From contig CAWIYK010000009.1 of assembly GCA_963840275.1 (NCBI GenBank), positions 186,001-250,000 on the forward strand: a stretch of 64,000 bases of DNA. The letters are read 5' to 3'. Source of the stretch: Actinophytocola sp963840275. GTDB taxonomy: Bacteria > Actinomycetota > Actinomycetes > Mycobacteriales > Pseudonocardiaceae. Made by a program: the position numbers and the translations under genes. Positions 1 to 8,740 of the stretch are shown piece after piece (position 1 is the first letter of the stretch; each line of letters opens with the position of its first letter). Under the pieces are notes generated by a model. The model did not search any database and was not told the DNA's origin. It saw only the letters and a program-made list of their open reading frames with translations.

Positions 1-583
1 TCGGCGAGCGAGACGAGCGTGCCGCCGGGGCGCAGCAGTCCCCGCGAGCGCGGGCCGTACTCGCCGCCGATCGTGTCCAGCACGACGTCGAGGTCGCCGG
101 TCGCCTCGGCGAAGTCGACGGCCGTGTAGTCGATGACCTCGTCGGCGCCGAGGTCGCGCACGAAGGCGTGCTTCGCGGCGCGTGCCGTGCCGATCACGTG
201 CGCGCCGCGCGCCTTCGCGATCTGCACCGCGAGGTGCCCGACGCCGCCCGCGGCCGCGTGGACGAGAACCCGTTGCCCCGGCTGGACGTTCGCGTGGTCC
301 ACAAGGGACTGCCAGGCGGTGAGCCCGGCCAGTGGCAGGCCGGCGGCCGTGACGTGGTCGAGCGCGGCGGGCTTGCGCGCGAAGTGCCTCGGCGGCGCGG
401 TCAGGTACTCCGCGTACCCGCCGACGTGGTGCGGGAACAGCGGCATCCCGAACACCTCGTCGCCGAGTCCGCCGCCGCGGGCCCGGCCCTTCCAGTCGGT
501 CGGGTTGACGCCCGCGGCGCGCACCGCACCAGGAGCTCCACCGGTCCCGGCTCCGGCCGGTCCAGCTCGACCAGCTCGGCCAC
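1..583 (-). pseudogene. Damaged zinc-type alcohol dehydrogenase / NADPH:quinone oxidoreductase, runs off the left edge
   Basis: The minus strand encodes an MDR-family oxidoreductase that reduces quinones or enones with NADPH. Family landmarks are present: an AAGVNPTDWK-like N-terminal segment, then GDEVFGM, a GGYAEY segment, the LPLAGLTAWQSL helix and the nucleotide-binding HAAAGGVG motif. Three lesions are visible. The first 15 or so residues expected before VAELVELD are absent, so the only start is a GTG at 583. About position 522 one G seems lost, because LLVR continues as VRAAGVNPTDWK only in another frame. Between WKGRARGG (about 485) and GLGDEVFGM roughly 35 residues of the usual GSDVAGVV region are missing. 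Downstream of that the frame is clean to the window edge. It begins 20 bp after the neighbouring stop, on the same strand. It is either a decayed gene or an assembly fault; only its 5' part is in the window. Confidence 0.7.
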
Positions 584-602
584 CTCGACCGGCGGCCGGG
601 TC

Positions 603-2162
603 CTACCGCAGCACCAGGATCGCGTCGCCGACCGGGCGTTCGCCGGTGGCGTCCGACGGCTTGTTGATCACCTGGTCGTGGACGACCATCGTGGTGGAGC
701 CGCCGCCGTCGAGGTTGATCGCGTCCCGCATGCCCAGTGCGTCGGCGACCGCGGCGCTCTCCGCGATCGACAGGCCGAGGCTCGCGGTGCTCCGGCCGTC
801 GATCGTGGCCAGCATGATCCGGCCGCGGTCGTCGACGCCGGCGATCGTGCGCGGGTTCCGCTTCGCGGCCCAGCCGTAGTAGAAGCTCGGGTCGCCGGGG
901 CGGACCATGCCGTCTGCGTTCGGGGTCGCGTGCTGGCGGCCGTCCCGGACCAACTCGGGGCCACCGTTGAGGATCGTGTCGCCGCGGCGGCCGTCGAGGC
1001 GGGTCTTGACGGTCAGCCGGCCCTTGTCGGCGAGGCCGCGCAGTACGTCGGCCTGCGTGCCGGTGGCCTGCACGGAGGTGGCGCCGGCCGGGAGCGCGCC
1101 GCCGCGCGGCTCACGCAGCTCGAGGACGCGGCCGTGGCGGTCCAGCACCGCCTCGACGCCGGGGCCGGCGGGGGTGGCGGCGCCGTACTCGGCGGTGAAG
1201 GCGACGAGCTCGTCGGCGTCGGTGCAGGTGGTGTCGTGCAGCGGCCGGTCGGTCGGGGCGTCGCCGGTGCCGCCGCAGTTGCGGATGAGGCCGGGGACCC
1301 GGTCGACGCCGTCGAGGGTGAGCTTGCGGTGTCCACTCGCGACGGTGCCGGTCCAGGTGTAGCGGTCGACGGTGGCGTGCCGCGCGTCGGTGTCGAACAC
1401 GAACGCGGGGCGGCGGTCGATGGTCTCGCTGAGCAGGCGGCCGTCGTACACGCCGACGCCCGCTGGGTCGCCGGGCGCGCCGGCGGCCGGGTCGAGCACG
1501 AAGAAGCCGGCGTTGACGGCGGCGGTCGCGCCGCGGGCGGCGCTCAGGACACTGGTCGTCTCACGGCGCTCGAGGTCGGGCCCGTAGTCGCCGACGAGGT
1601 CGCCGCGGAAGGTGCGCGGATCGATCGTCAGGACCTGCACGACCCACGGCCCGCGGTCGGTCGCGGCGCCGTCCCAGCCGGTGAACACGTTCGATGCCGT
1701 GAAGCCCGCGGCCCGCACCTGCGCGAGGGCGGCGTCGGCGTCCGCTTTGGTCGGGTGGTTGCCGACGCGGACCCGGAACCCGAGCGACCCACCGGCGAAG
1801 TCGGCGAGGCGCGGGGTGGTCACGTCCTCGACGCGCGGGGCGAACCCGGCCTGCGTGAGTCCGGCGGCGAGCTCGTCGGCGTGGGGGCGGTCGGCGATGG
1901 CGGTCGGCGGCGCGTCGGGGTCGGGATCGTTGCCACCGCCCGGGATCGCGACCTCGACGGTCCACGTGTTCGCCGGGTCGGGGGCGCCGCGGGTGATCGT
2001 CGTCAGGGTGACCCCGGGCTGGAGGGTCTCGCTGGTGCGGGTCTCGGTGAGGCCGCCCGGGCCGAGCGGGAGACCCCGGTCGCGGTCAGCGGCTGCCGGC
2101 GACTGGAGCGTGGCCCCGAGTAACGCGATCCCGGCGAGTACGGCCAACTTCCTGGTCCACAT
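603..2162 (-). CDS. Secreted phosphodiester glycosidase family protein with SPOR-like region
   Basis: The 519-residue protein ends in a NAGPA-type (phosphodiester glycosidase) domain, the fold of the enzyme that removes GlcNAc from a phosphodiester. The hallmark NLDGGGSTT lies at about residues 482-490, and NAGFF and NGGPELVRDG blocks precede it. Residues 1-25 (MWTRKLAVLAGIALLGAT...AAA) form a Sec signal peptide, so it acts outside the membrane. Residues of about 70-165 resemble two SPOR-type repeats (GFAPRVEDV..., GFTASNVFTG), which in other proteins bind peptidoglycan stripped of side chains. I chose the ATG at 2162 because it places the signal peptide at the N-terminus; an upstream start at 2198 would add 12 unlikely residues. 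The natural substrate is not shown by the sequence; a teichoic-acid or glycolipid phosphodiester in the wall is a reasonable guess. Confidence 0.85.
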   Translation of the reverse strand: MWTRKLAVLAGIALLGATLQSPAAADRDRGLPLGPGGLTETRTSETLQPGVTLTTITRGAPDPANTWTVEVAIPGGGNDPDPDAPPTAIADRPHADELAAGLTQAGFAPRVEDVTTPRLADFAGGSLGFRVRVGNHPTKADADAALAQVRAAGFTASNVFTGWDGAATDRGPWVVQVLTIDPRTFRGDLVGDYGPDLERRETTSVLSAARGATAAVNAGFFVLDPAAGAPGDPAGVGVYDGRLLSETIDRRPAFVFDTDARHATVDRYTWTGTVASGHRKLTLDGVDRVPGLIRNCGGTGDAPTDRPLHDTTCTDADELVAFTAEYGAATPAGPGVEAVLDRHGRVLELREPRGGALPAGATSVQATGTQADVLRGLADKGRLTVKTRLDGRRGDTILNGGPELVRDGRQHATPNADGMVRPGDPSFYYGWAAKRNPRTIAGVDDRGRIMLATIDGRSTASLGLSIAESAAVADALGMRDAINLDGGGSTTMVVHDQVINKPSDATGERPVGDAILVLR

Positions 2163-2348
2163 GTAACGCACCCCGTCCCTGGTCGGTGACCGGCTCACCT
2201 AACCACAGCGGGGTGGTTGCGCGGCAGGCGCGGCAGACGACTGATCGTCGAATTTTCGACCACTTCTGGCACACCGCGAGGGCGCCTCGAGCGCCTGCCG
2301 TCGGTACCGCAACACGCGGACCCTGCAACTCACCCAGTCCCGAAACCG

Positions 2349-2540
2349 CCACTCACCGGACGCAAACTGCGACACACGGATCCTGAGCGTGCGACTCGCG
2401 GGCCTCAGTGTGCAACTCGCGGGTCGTGAGTGTGCGACACGCGGGTCCTGAATGTGCGACTCGCGGGTCCCGAGGCCCGCGCCGCGCCAGCCTCGAAACC
2501 GTGACTCGCGGAGTTGGAGCGTGCGACTCGCGGGGACGTG
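2349..2540. repeat. Tandem 21-22 bp repeat downstream of dnaE
   Basis: The 394-bp gap between the glycosidase gene and the dnaE stop holds a tandem array. The core TGCGACTCGCGGGTCCTGAG recurs with TGCGAC or a close variant at 2368, 2390, 2411 (TGCAAC), 2433, 2455 and 2522. Degenerate copies lie near 2349 and 2503. The spacing is 21-22 bp, so there are no spacers and it is not a CRISPR. The last copy ends 17 bp before the dnaE stop codon. The remainder of the gap (2163-2348) holds the presumed promoter of the glycosidase gene, including a short AT-rich stretch near 2250-2262; I see no gene there. Confidence 0.85.
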
Positions 2541-2556
2541 CGGGTGGGGCTTGGGG

Positions 2557-5500
2557 TTAGGCGTCTACTGCTACTCCTGGGATTGCCTTGATCTCGCCCA
2601 GGAAGGCTGGCGACACCTTGATCGGGTAGTCGTCCAGGGCGAGGGTTACGCCGTTCTCCTTGTGCGCGAACTTGAGGTGCACCGGGGTGTCGCCGCGGTG
2701 TGCGGACAGCGTGTTCTTCAGCTCGCCGACCACCTCGTCGTTCAGCTTGATCGGGTTGCACAGCAACACGAACGGCGCTTCCTCGCCCGCGGGGACCAGC
2801 TCGGCGTCCGTGATGTCCAGCGGGATGAGCCCCGACCCGAACACCGACATCTTGTCCTCGCGCCAGTTGACCCGGCCCTTGACCGACACCGCGGCGTCCT
2901 CGATGAGATCCTGCGACAGCACCGAGTAGCTCTTCGCGAAGAACAGCACCTCGATCGACGCGTCCAGATCCTCGATGGTGCAGATACACCACGGCTCGCC
3001 CTGCTTGTTGACCCGGCGCTCCATCGCGGAGATCATCCCGGACAGGACGATCTCGCCCTCCTTCGGTGGGTCGGCGATGATCTCGGCGATCGGCTTCGGC
3101 GCGTGCTTGCGCAGCAGGCGCTCCGCGCCGTCGAGCGGGTGCGCCGACACATACAGGCCCAGCATCTCCCGCTCGTAGGCGAGCAACTGCTTGCGCGGCC
3201 ACTCCTCCGCCGTGAACTTCAGGTGCGCCAACGGGGACGAGTCGCTCGACGCCGGCGTGGTGTCGTCACCGCCGAACAGGTCGAACTGGCCCATCGCCTC
3301 CTGGCGCTTGAGCCCGACGACCGCCTCCACCGCCTCCTCGTGCACCTGCACGAGCGACAGCCGGGTGTGACCGAGCGAGTCGAACGCGCCGGCCTTGACC
3401 AGCGACTCGACGACCCTCTTGTTGCAGCACACCAGTTCCGACTTGTCGAGGAAGTCGGTGAACGAGACGTAGTTGCCCTTCGCCTCGCGGGTCTTGATGA
3501 TCGAGTCGACCACGTTCGCGCCCACGTTGCGGACCGCGCCCATGCCGAAGCGGATGTCCGTGCCGACCGCGGCGAACCGCAGGCCCGACTCGTTGACGTC
3601 CGGCGGCAGCACCTTGATGCCGAGCCTGCGGCACTCGGACAGGTACACCGCCGACTTGTCCTTGTTGTCCCCGACCGAGGTGAGCAGCGCGGCCATGTAC
3701 TCGGCGCGGTAGTTCGCCTTCAGGTACGCCGTCCAGTACGACACCAGACCGTAGGCGGCCGCGTGCGACTTGTTGAACGCGTAGCCCGCGAACGGGAGGA
3801 TCGTGTCCCACAGCGCCTTGACCGCCGCCGGCGAGAAGCCGCCCGGCCGCAGGTCGCTGGCCTTCATGCCGGCCTCGAAGCGCTCGAACTCCGCGTCGAG
3901 GACCTCCTGCTTCTTCTTGCCCATGGCCTTGCGGAGCACGTCCGCCTGTCCCATGGAGTAGCCCGCGACCTTCTGGGCGATGAACATGATCTGCTCTTGG
4001 TAGACGATCAGGCCGTAGGTCTCGGAGAGGATCTCCTTGAGCGGCTCCTCCAGCTCCGGGTGGATCGGCTTGATCTTCTGCCGGTTGTTCTTGCGGTCGG
4101 CGTAGTCGTTGTGCGCGTTCATGCCCATCGGGCCGGGGCGGTACAGCGCGCCGACCGCGACGATGTCCTCGAAGCCCGTCGGCTGCATGCGGCGCAGCAG
4201 GTCGCGCATGGGGCCGCCGTCCAGCTGGAACACACCGAGCGTGTCGCCGCGGGACAGCAGCTTGTAGGTTTCCTGGTCCTCCAGGCCGAGGGTGTCGAGG
4301 TCGATGTCCTCGTCCCGGTTGGCCTTGATGTTGTCGATCGCGTCGCCGATGACCGTCAGGTTCCGCAGACCGAGGAAGTCCATCTTCAGCAGGCCGATGG
4401 CCTCGCACGACGGGTAGTCCCAGCCGGTGATGATCGAGCCGTCGTCGCGCCGCCACAGCGGGATCGACTGCATCAGCGGCTGCGACGACAGAATCACCGC
4501 GCACGCGTGCACGCCCGAGTTGCGGATCAGACCCTCGAGGCCGCGCGCGGTCTCGAAGATCTTGCCGACCTCGGTGTCGGTCTCGATGAGCGTGCGGACC
4601 TCGGCGGCCTCCGCGTAGCGCTCGTGCTTCGGGTCGACGATGCCCGACAGCGAGATGTCCTTCGCCATGATCGGCGGCGGCAGCGCCTTGGAGATCCGGT
4701 CGGCGATCGCGAAGCCCGGCTGACCGTGGATGACCCTGGCCGCGTCCTTGAGCGCGGCCTTGGTCTTGATCGTGCCGAACGTGATGACCTGGGCGACCTT
4801 GTCGACGCCGTACTTGTCCGTCGCGTACGCGATCATCTCGCCGCGCCTGCGGTCGTCGAAGTCGATGTCGATGTCGGGCATCGACGCGCGCTCCGGGTTG
4901 AGGAACCGCTCGAACAGCAGGCCGTGCGGGATCGGGTCCAGGTTCGTGATGCCGAGCGAGTAGGCGACCAGCGAGCCGGCGGCCGAACCACGGCCGGGCC
5001 CCACCCGGATGCCCACCTTGCGCGCATGCGCCACCAGGTCGGCGACCACCAGGAAGTACGCGGGGAAGCCCTTCTGCGTGATCACGCCGAGCTCGAACTC
5101 GGCGCGCTCGGTGTACCCCTCCGGCACGCCGTCGGGGAACCGCCACGCCAGCCCGCGCATGACCTCCTTGGTCAGCCAGCTGGCCTGGGTCTCCCCCGCC
5201 GGCACCTCGAACACCGGCATCCGGTCGACGTGGGAGTAGACCTCCTCGTAGGACTCGACCCGCTCGGCGATCAGCAGCGTCGAGTCGGCCGCGCCGGGCA
5301 CCTCGGAGTCCCAGTACTCCCGCATCTCCGCCGCGGACTTCAGGTAGTAGCCGTCGCCGTCGAACTTGAAGCGGTTCGGGTCGGACAGCGTCTTGCCCGA
5401 CTGCACGCACAGCAGCGCCGCGTGGTCGGCGGCCTGGTCCTTGGTGACGTAGTGCGAGTCGTTGGTGGCGATCGGCGTGAGGTCGAGCTTGCGCGCGATG

Positions 5501-6141
5501 TCGAGCAGGCCCTCGCGGACCGACCGCTCGATCGGCAGCCCGTGGTCCATCAGCTCGAGGAAGAAGTTCTCCGCACCGAAGATGTCGCGGTAGTCGGCCG
5601 CCGCCTGGACCGCCTCGGCGGTCTGCCCCAGCCGCAGCCGGGTCTGCACCTCGCCGGACGGGCAGCCGGTGGTGGCGATGATGCCGGCCGCGTGCTCGGC
5701 GATCAGCTCCCGGTCCATGCGCGGCTTGCGGTAGTAGCCCTGCGTCGACGCGAGCGTCGAGAGCGTGAACAGGTTGCGCAGGCCGGTCGTGTTGGCGGCG
5801 AGCATCGTCATGTGGGTGTACGCGCCGGCGCCCGACACGTCGCCGCCCTCGCCGAGGTCGTCGGAGCTGCGCTGACGCGCCTCGCCCCAGAAGATCGGCT
5901 TCTTGTGGTAGCGGCTGGCCGGGGCGATGTAGGCCTCGATGCCGATGATCGGCTTGATCCCGACCTTGCGGGACTCCTGGTAGAACTGGTCGGCCCCGTA
6001 CATGTTGCCGTGGTCGGTCATGCCGACCGCTGGCATGCCCAACCGCGCGGCCTCGGCGAACAGCGGCGCGACCTTGGCGGCGCCGTCGAGCATCGAGTAC
6101 TCGGTGTGCACATGGAGATGAACGAACGAATCAGCCGCCAC
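2557..6141 (-). CDS. dnaE: DNA polymerase III alpha subunit (replicative polymerase, DnaE1 type)
   Basis: This is the catalytic subunit of the chromosomal replicase. The 1194-residue protein starts with the PHP domain (FVHLHVHTEYS, then MTDHGNMYGA), the proofreading-type nuclease domain of actinobacterial DnaE1. The polymerase core follows, with GPGRGSAAGS and the catalytic acidic motif PDIDIDFDD near residues 420-430. Then come NKSHAAAYG, the helix-hairpin-helix region and an OB fold near the C-terminus (VLSGMISAMERRVNKQG). Length and order match mycobacterial DnaE1. The GTG at 6141 was chosen because AGGGTGG lies about 6 nt upstream and homology begins just after it; the longer reading up to 6333 has no homology. 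It is a stand-alone gene, divergent from the gene at 6272. Confidence 0.97.
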   Translation of the reverse strand: MAADSFVHLHVHTEYSMLDGAAKVAPLFAEAARLGMPAVGMTDHGNMYGADQFYQESRKVGIKPIIGIEAYIAPASRYHKKPIFWGEARQRSSDDLGEGGDVSGAGAYTHMTMLAANTTGLRNLFTLSTLASTQGYYRKPRMDRELIAEHAAGIIATTGCPSGEVQTRLRLGQTAEAVQAAADYRDIFGAENFFLELMDHGLPIERSVREGLLDIARKLDLTPIATNDSHYVTKDQAADHAALLCVQSGKTLSDPNRFKFDGDGYYLKSAAEMREYWDSEVPGAADSTLLIAERVESYEEVYSHVDRMPVFEVPAGETQASWLTKEVMRGLAWRFPDGVPEGYTERAEFELGVITQKGFPAYFLVVADLVAHARKVGIRVGPGRGSAAGSLVAYSLGITNLDPIPHGLLFERFLNPERASMPDIDIDFDDRRRGEMIAYATDKYGVDKVAQVITFGTIKTKAALKDAARVIHGQPGFAIADRISKALPPPIMAKDISLSGIVDPKHERYAEAAEVRTLIETDTEVGKIFETARGLEGLIRNSGVHACAVILSSQPLMQSIPLWRRDDGSIITGWDYPSCEAIGLLKMDFLGLRNLTVIGDAIDNIKANRDEDIDLDTLGLEDQETYKLLSRGDTLGVFQLDGGPMRDLLRRMQPTGFEDIVAVGALYRPGPMGMNAHNDYADRKNNRQKIKPIHPELEEPLKEILSETYGLIVYQEQIMFIAQKVAGYSMGQADVLRKAMGKKKQEVLDAEFERFEAGMKASDLRPGGFSPAAVKALWDTILPFAGYAFNKSHAAAYGLVSYWTAYLKANYRAEYMAALLTSVGDNKDKSAVYLSECRRLGIKVLPPDVNESGLRFAAVGTDIRFGMGAVRNVGANVVDSIIKTREAKGNYVSFTDFLDKSELVCCNKRVVESLVKAGAFDSLGHTRLSLVQVHEEAVEAVVGLKRQEAMGQFDLFGGDDTTPASSDSSPLAHLKFTAEEWPRKQLLAYEREMLGLYVSAHPLDGAERLLRKHAPKPIAEIIADPPKEGEIVLSGMISAMERRVNKQGEPWCICTIEDLDASIEVLFFAKSYSVLSQDLIEDAAVSVKGRVNWREDKMSVFGSGLIPLDITDAELVPAGEEAPFVLLCNPIKLNDEVVGELKNTLSAHRGDTPVHLKFAHKENGVTLALDDYPIKVSPAFLGEIKAIPGVAVDA

Positions 6142-6271
6142 GAGGCACCACCCTACGACGAGATCTTCTCGGTCGGGGAGCACCCTGGCTGGCGTGTCTT
6201 CCTCGGTGCGCGCATGCCGACGTTCTACCGCGGGACACCGACAATTCCTGCGCTGTTGGCATGATCGGGGC

Positions 6272-6907
6272 ATGCGTTTCCGACCCGTGTCCCCCGACCT
6301 GCTGGTCGAGGAGGTGGCCGAGACGATCCACACCCGGCCGGGCGAGGTGTGGACCAGCGTGGCCGTGGACGGCGCGCCGCCCGCCGACCCCGGCGGGTTC
6401 GCCGACGCACTGGCCGCCGCGCTGCGCCTGCGGGGCCGGGCCGTGCTGCGGGTGTCCGCCGCGGACTACCTGCGGCCGGCGTCGCTGCGGTTCGAGCGCG
6501 GCAGGACCGACCCGGACGCGCGCCACGACGACTGGCTCGACCTCGGCGGGCTGACCAGGGAGGTGTTCGCGCCGCTGGGGCCCGGCGGGTCCGGCCGGGT
6601 GCTGCCCGCGCTGTGGAACGCGGCGACCGACCGCGCGAGCCGGGCCTCCTATGTGGACCTGCCGCCCGGCGGTGTGCTGGTCGTCGACGGCGAGCTGCTG
6701 CTCGGCAGGGGGCTGCCGTTCGACCGCACCGTGCACCTGTGGCTCTCCGGCGCGGCGCTGGCGCGGCGCACGCCGGCGGCCGAGGCGTGGGCCCTGCCCG
6801 CCTACGAGCGCTACCACGAGACCGTGCGGCCGCTGCACACCGCGGACGTCGCGGCGCGCGTGGACGACCCGGCCCACCCCGCGGTGTTCGACGACTCCCC
6901 GGTGTGA
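6272..6907 (+). CDS. Uridine-kinase-like protein with degenerate P-loop
   Basis: The 211-residue protein is related to the P-loop uridine kinase / phosphoribulokinase group. It shows the usual order: VAVDG strand near residue 29, FADALAAALR helix, a SAADYLRP segment resembling the kinase lid entry, GGVLVVDGELLL, and a C-terminal TVHLWLSGAALARR. The loop that should read GxxGxGK(S/T) is GAPPADPGG, with no lysine or Thr/Ser pair, so ATP binding by the normal mode is doubtful. Similar actinobacterial proteins I know of carry the same altered loop, so this looks like a family feature and not local damage. The ATG at 6272 is the first Met that gives the family N-terminus (MRFRPVSPDLLVEE). The role is unknown. 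Confidence 0.7.
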   Translation: MRFRPVSPDLLVEEVAETIHTRPGEVWTSVAVDGAPPADPGGFADALAAALRLRGRAVLRVSAADYLRPASLRFERGRTDPDARHDDWLDLGGLTREVFAPLGPGGSGRVLPALWNAATDRASRASYVDLPPGGVLVVDGELLLGRGLPFDRTVHLWLSGAALARRTPAAEAWALPAYERYHETVRPLHTADVAARVDDPAHPAVFDDSPV

Positions 6908-7052
6908 CCCCATCCCGGAAGTCTAATCGAACACCTGAGCGAGGAGGACTGGAGGGTCGCTAGCGATCGGGTCACATGCCGGAGCGGCTGTCGGCCGGTT
7001 GCGGCAGACTCTGACCGGCACTCGCACGTCCCGCTCCGAGGAGGACCACTTC

Positions 7053-7478
7053 ATGGCAACCACCCGCACCGCGAACGCCCACTGGGAGGGCGCGTTGCTC
7101 GACGGCGCCGGCACCGTCTCGCTGGACTCGTCCAACCTCGGCAAGTACGAGGTGTCCTGGCCGTCCCGGGCGAACGAGGCCAACGGCAAGACCAGCCCGG
7201 AGGAGCTCATCGCGGCCGCGCACTCGACCTGCTACTCGATGGCGCTCTCGCACGGCCTCGCCGGCGCCGGCACCCCGCCGGAGAGCGTCGACACCAAGGC
7301 CGAGGTGACCTTCCAGCCCGGCGAGGGCATCACCGGCATCCACCTCACCGTGCGCGCGAGCATCCCCGGCCTCTCGGCGGAGGACTTCGCCGCGGCCGCC
7401 GAGGACGCCAAGAAGAACTGCCCGGTGTCCCAGGCGCTGACCGGCACCACGATCACGCTGGACGCCACGCTCGTCTGA
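7053..7478 (+). CDS. OsmC/Ohr-family peroxiredoxin
   Basis: The 141-residue protein reduces organic hydroperoxides with a pair of cysteines. Both are present in the expected contexts: Cys60 in HSTCYSMALSH and Cys123 in KKNCPVSQAL. The segment SPEELIAAAHS is a strong family signature, and the length is typical of OsmC. The GAGGAGG at 7038-7044 lies 8 nt before the ATG, which is a strong ribosome-binding site. It is cytoplasmic and a single gene, with a 145-bp gap upstream that presumably holds its promoter. OsmC and Ohr cannot be told apart with certainty here; the N-terminal ANAHWEGALLDGAGT resembles OsmC more. Confidence 0.92.
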   Translation: MATTRTANAHWEGALLDGAGTVSLDSSNLGKYEVSWPSRANEANGKTSPEELIAAAHSTCYSMALSHGLAGAGTPPESVDTKAEVTFQPGEGITGIHLTVRASIPGLSAEDFAAAAEDAKKNCPVSQALTGTTITLDATLV

Positions 7479-7521
7479 AAACCACCGTCGTCCCTCGGTC
7501 GTGCCCGCGTACGGTGCTGGC

Positions 7522-8082
7522 ATGACCGAGGGGATGCGGCTGCGGCCGGTGTTCGACGGCGATCTCACCGCGCTGGAGGACATGTTCAACGACCCGGACG
7601 GGATCGGCTTCTACAACTTCGGGGGCTTCCGCGACGGGTCGTACTGGCGCAAGCGCTGGGACGAGGACCGGCTGCTCGCCGATGACAAGACCTCCTTTCT
7701 CATCGTCGACCTCGACGGTGAGATGCTCGGGTTCGTCTCCTTCGCAAGGCGACCGACGTCGGCGTACTCGTTCTGCATGGAGTTCGGCATCAGCCTGCTG
7801 CCGGCCGCGCGCGGCAAGGGCCACGGCGTGACGGCACAGCTGCTGCTCGCCAGGTACCTGTTCGCGTACTCGCAGGTGAACCGGATCCAGGCGTTCACCG
7901 AGCTCGACAACATCCCCGAGCAGCGGGCGCTGGAGAAGGCCGGCTTCGTTCGCGAGGCCGTGCTGCGCGGCCTCACCCACCGGGGCGGCGCGTGGCGCGA
8001 CGAGGTCCTGTACCGGATGCTGCGCTCGGAGCTACCGGTCGACGACCAGCCGGACCGCGAGCCCGCCGAAGATCGCCGCTGA
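7522..8082 (+). CDS. GNAT-family N-acetyltransferase (RimJ/RimL-like)
   Basis: The 186-residue protein transfers acetyl from acetyl-CoA to an amine, probably a protein N-terminus or small molecule. It has the RimJ/RimL-type layout: MRLRPVFDGDLTALEDM start, central sheet ending in FGISLLPAARGKGHGVTAQLLLARYLF (the acetyl-CoA loop, R/Q-x-x-G-x-G variant), then NRIQAFTELDNIPEQRALEKAGF, the N-x-x-S-x-x-x-L-x-K-x-G-F-like segment, and a C-terminal REAVLRG...YRML. The ATG at 7522 is preferred; the ATG at 7534 is possible. The 3' end overlaps the convergent LysE gene by 51 bp. Confidence 0.85.
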   Translation: MTEGMRLRPVFDGDLTALEDMFNDPDGIGFYNFGGFRDGSYWRKRWDEDRLLADDKTSFLIVDLDGEMLGFVSFARRPTSAYSFCMEFGISLLPAARGKGHGVTAQLLLARYLFAYSQVNRIQAFTELDNIPEQRALEKAGFVREAVLRGLTHRGGAWRDEVLYRMLRSELPVDDQPDREPAEDRR

Positions 8083-8658
8083 CACCCGGTTCAGCCACCG
8101 CCGCACGGCCGGGCGGCGCAGCAGCAGCGCGGACAGCGCGCCCGCGGCGAGCCCGACCGACGCGTCGACCGAGAAGCCGATCACGATCAGCAGCGCGCCC
8201 ATGACCAGGAACTGCGCGGGCACCGCCCAGCCGCCCTCGGTCAGGAACTGCGGCAGGAACGCCAGGTAGAACAGGATGACCTTGGGGTTGGCGAGGTTCA
8301 CGAGCGTCGCCATCACATAGGTGCGGCGCAGCGTCCGCCCGCCGAACCTGGCCGGTGCCGTCGACGCGACGTCCTTCGCCGAGCGCAGCGTCGTGACCGC
8401 GAGGTAGACGAGGAACACCGCGCCGACCAGGCGGACCGTGTCGAGGGCGACCGGGGCGGCCGACAGCAGCGCGCCGAGCCCGAGCGCGGCCGCGACCGTG
8501 TGCACGGCGAGCCCGGTCGACATGCCGGCCGCCGCGACGACGCCGGCCGCGCGGCCCCGCGCGATGCCGTTGGCCATGATGAACATCATGTCCGGGCCGG
8601 GCACGAGACTGATCACGGCGCAGGCGGCGGCGAAGGCCAGCAGGAGCGACGGGTCCAT
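8032..8658 (-). CDS. LysE/RhtB-family amino-acid exporter
   Basis: The 208-residue integral membrane protein has about six hydrophobic segments. It shows the LysE/RhtB signature near the N-terminus (VISLVPGPDMMFIMANGIARGRAAG) and the second conserved block LVNLANPKVILFYLAFLPQF around residues 117-136. Members export lysine, homoserine, threonine or related solutes; the substrate cannot be read from the sequence. The 3' end overlaps the end of the convergent acetyltransferase gene by 51 bp, so the two messages would be antisense to one another at their tails. The ATG at 8658 gives a family-typical start (MDPSLLLAFAAACAV). Confidence 0.88.
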   Translation of the reverse strand: MDPSLLLAFAAACAVISLVPGPDMMFIMANGIARGRAAGVVAAAGMSTGLAVHTVAAALGLGALLSAAPVALDTVRLVGAVFLVYLAVTTLRSAKDVASTAPARFGGRTLRRTYVMATLVNLANPKVILFYLAFLPQFLTEGGWAVPAQFLVMGALLIVIGFSVDASVGLAAGALSALLLRRPAVRRWLNRVSAAIFGGLAVRLVVDR

Positions 8659-8740
8659 GGCGCCATACTCGTGCGCGCGCCGGCGTCCTGTCGTCGGGTT
8701 TTCGCGCCCGTCCGGATGGTGGGACCGCTAGTCTCCGCGG

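Noticed and set aside
2349..2540. Possible CRISPR array
   Set aside because: Units are 21-22 bp and directly abut; there are no spacers of constant length and no cas genes in the window.
2452..6264. Very long open frame opposite dnaE (and similar ones opposite ileS at 23941-27600 and opposite the transglutaminase gene at 57591-61367)
   Set aside because: High-GC shadow frames: compositions are dominated by Arg, Gly, Ala, Val with no domain, while the opposite strand carries unmistakable conserved proteins.
8032..8082. Overlap of the acetyltransferase and LysE genes as an annotation error
   Set aside because: Both C-termini look family-like in length and both stop codons are clear; a 51-bp tail-to-tail overlap is acceptable.
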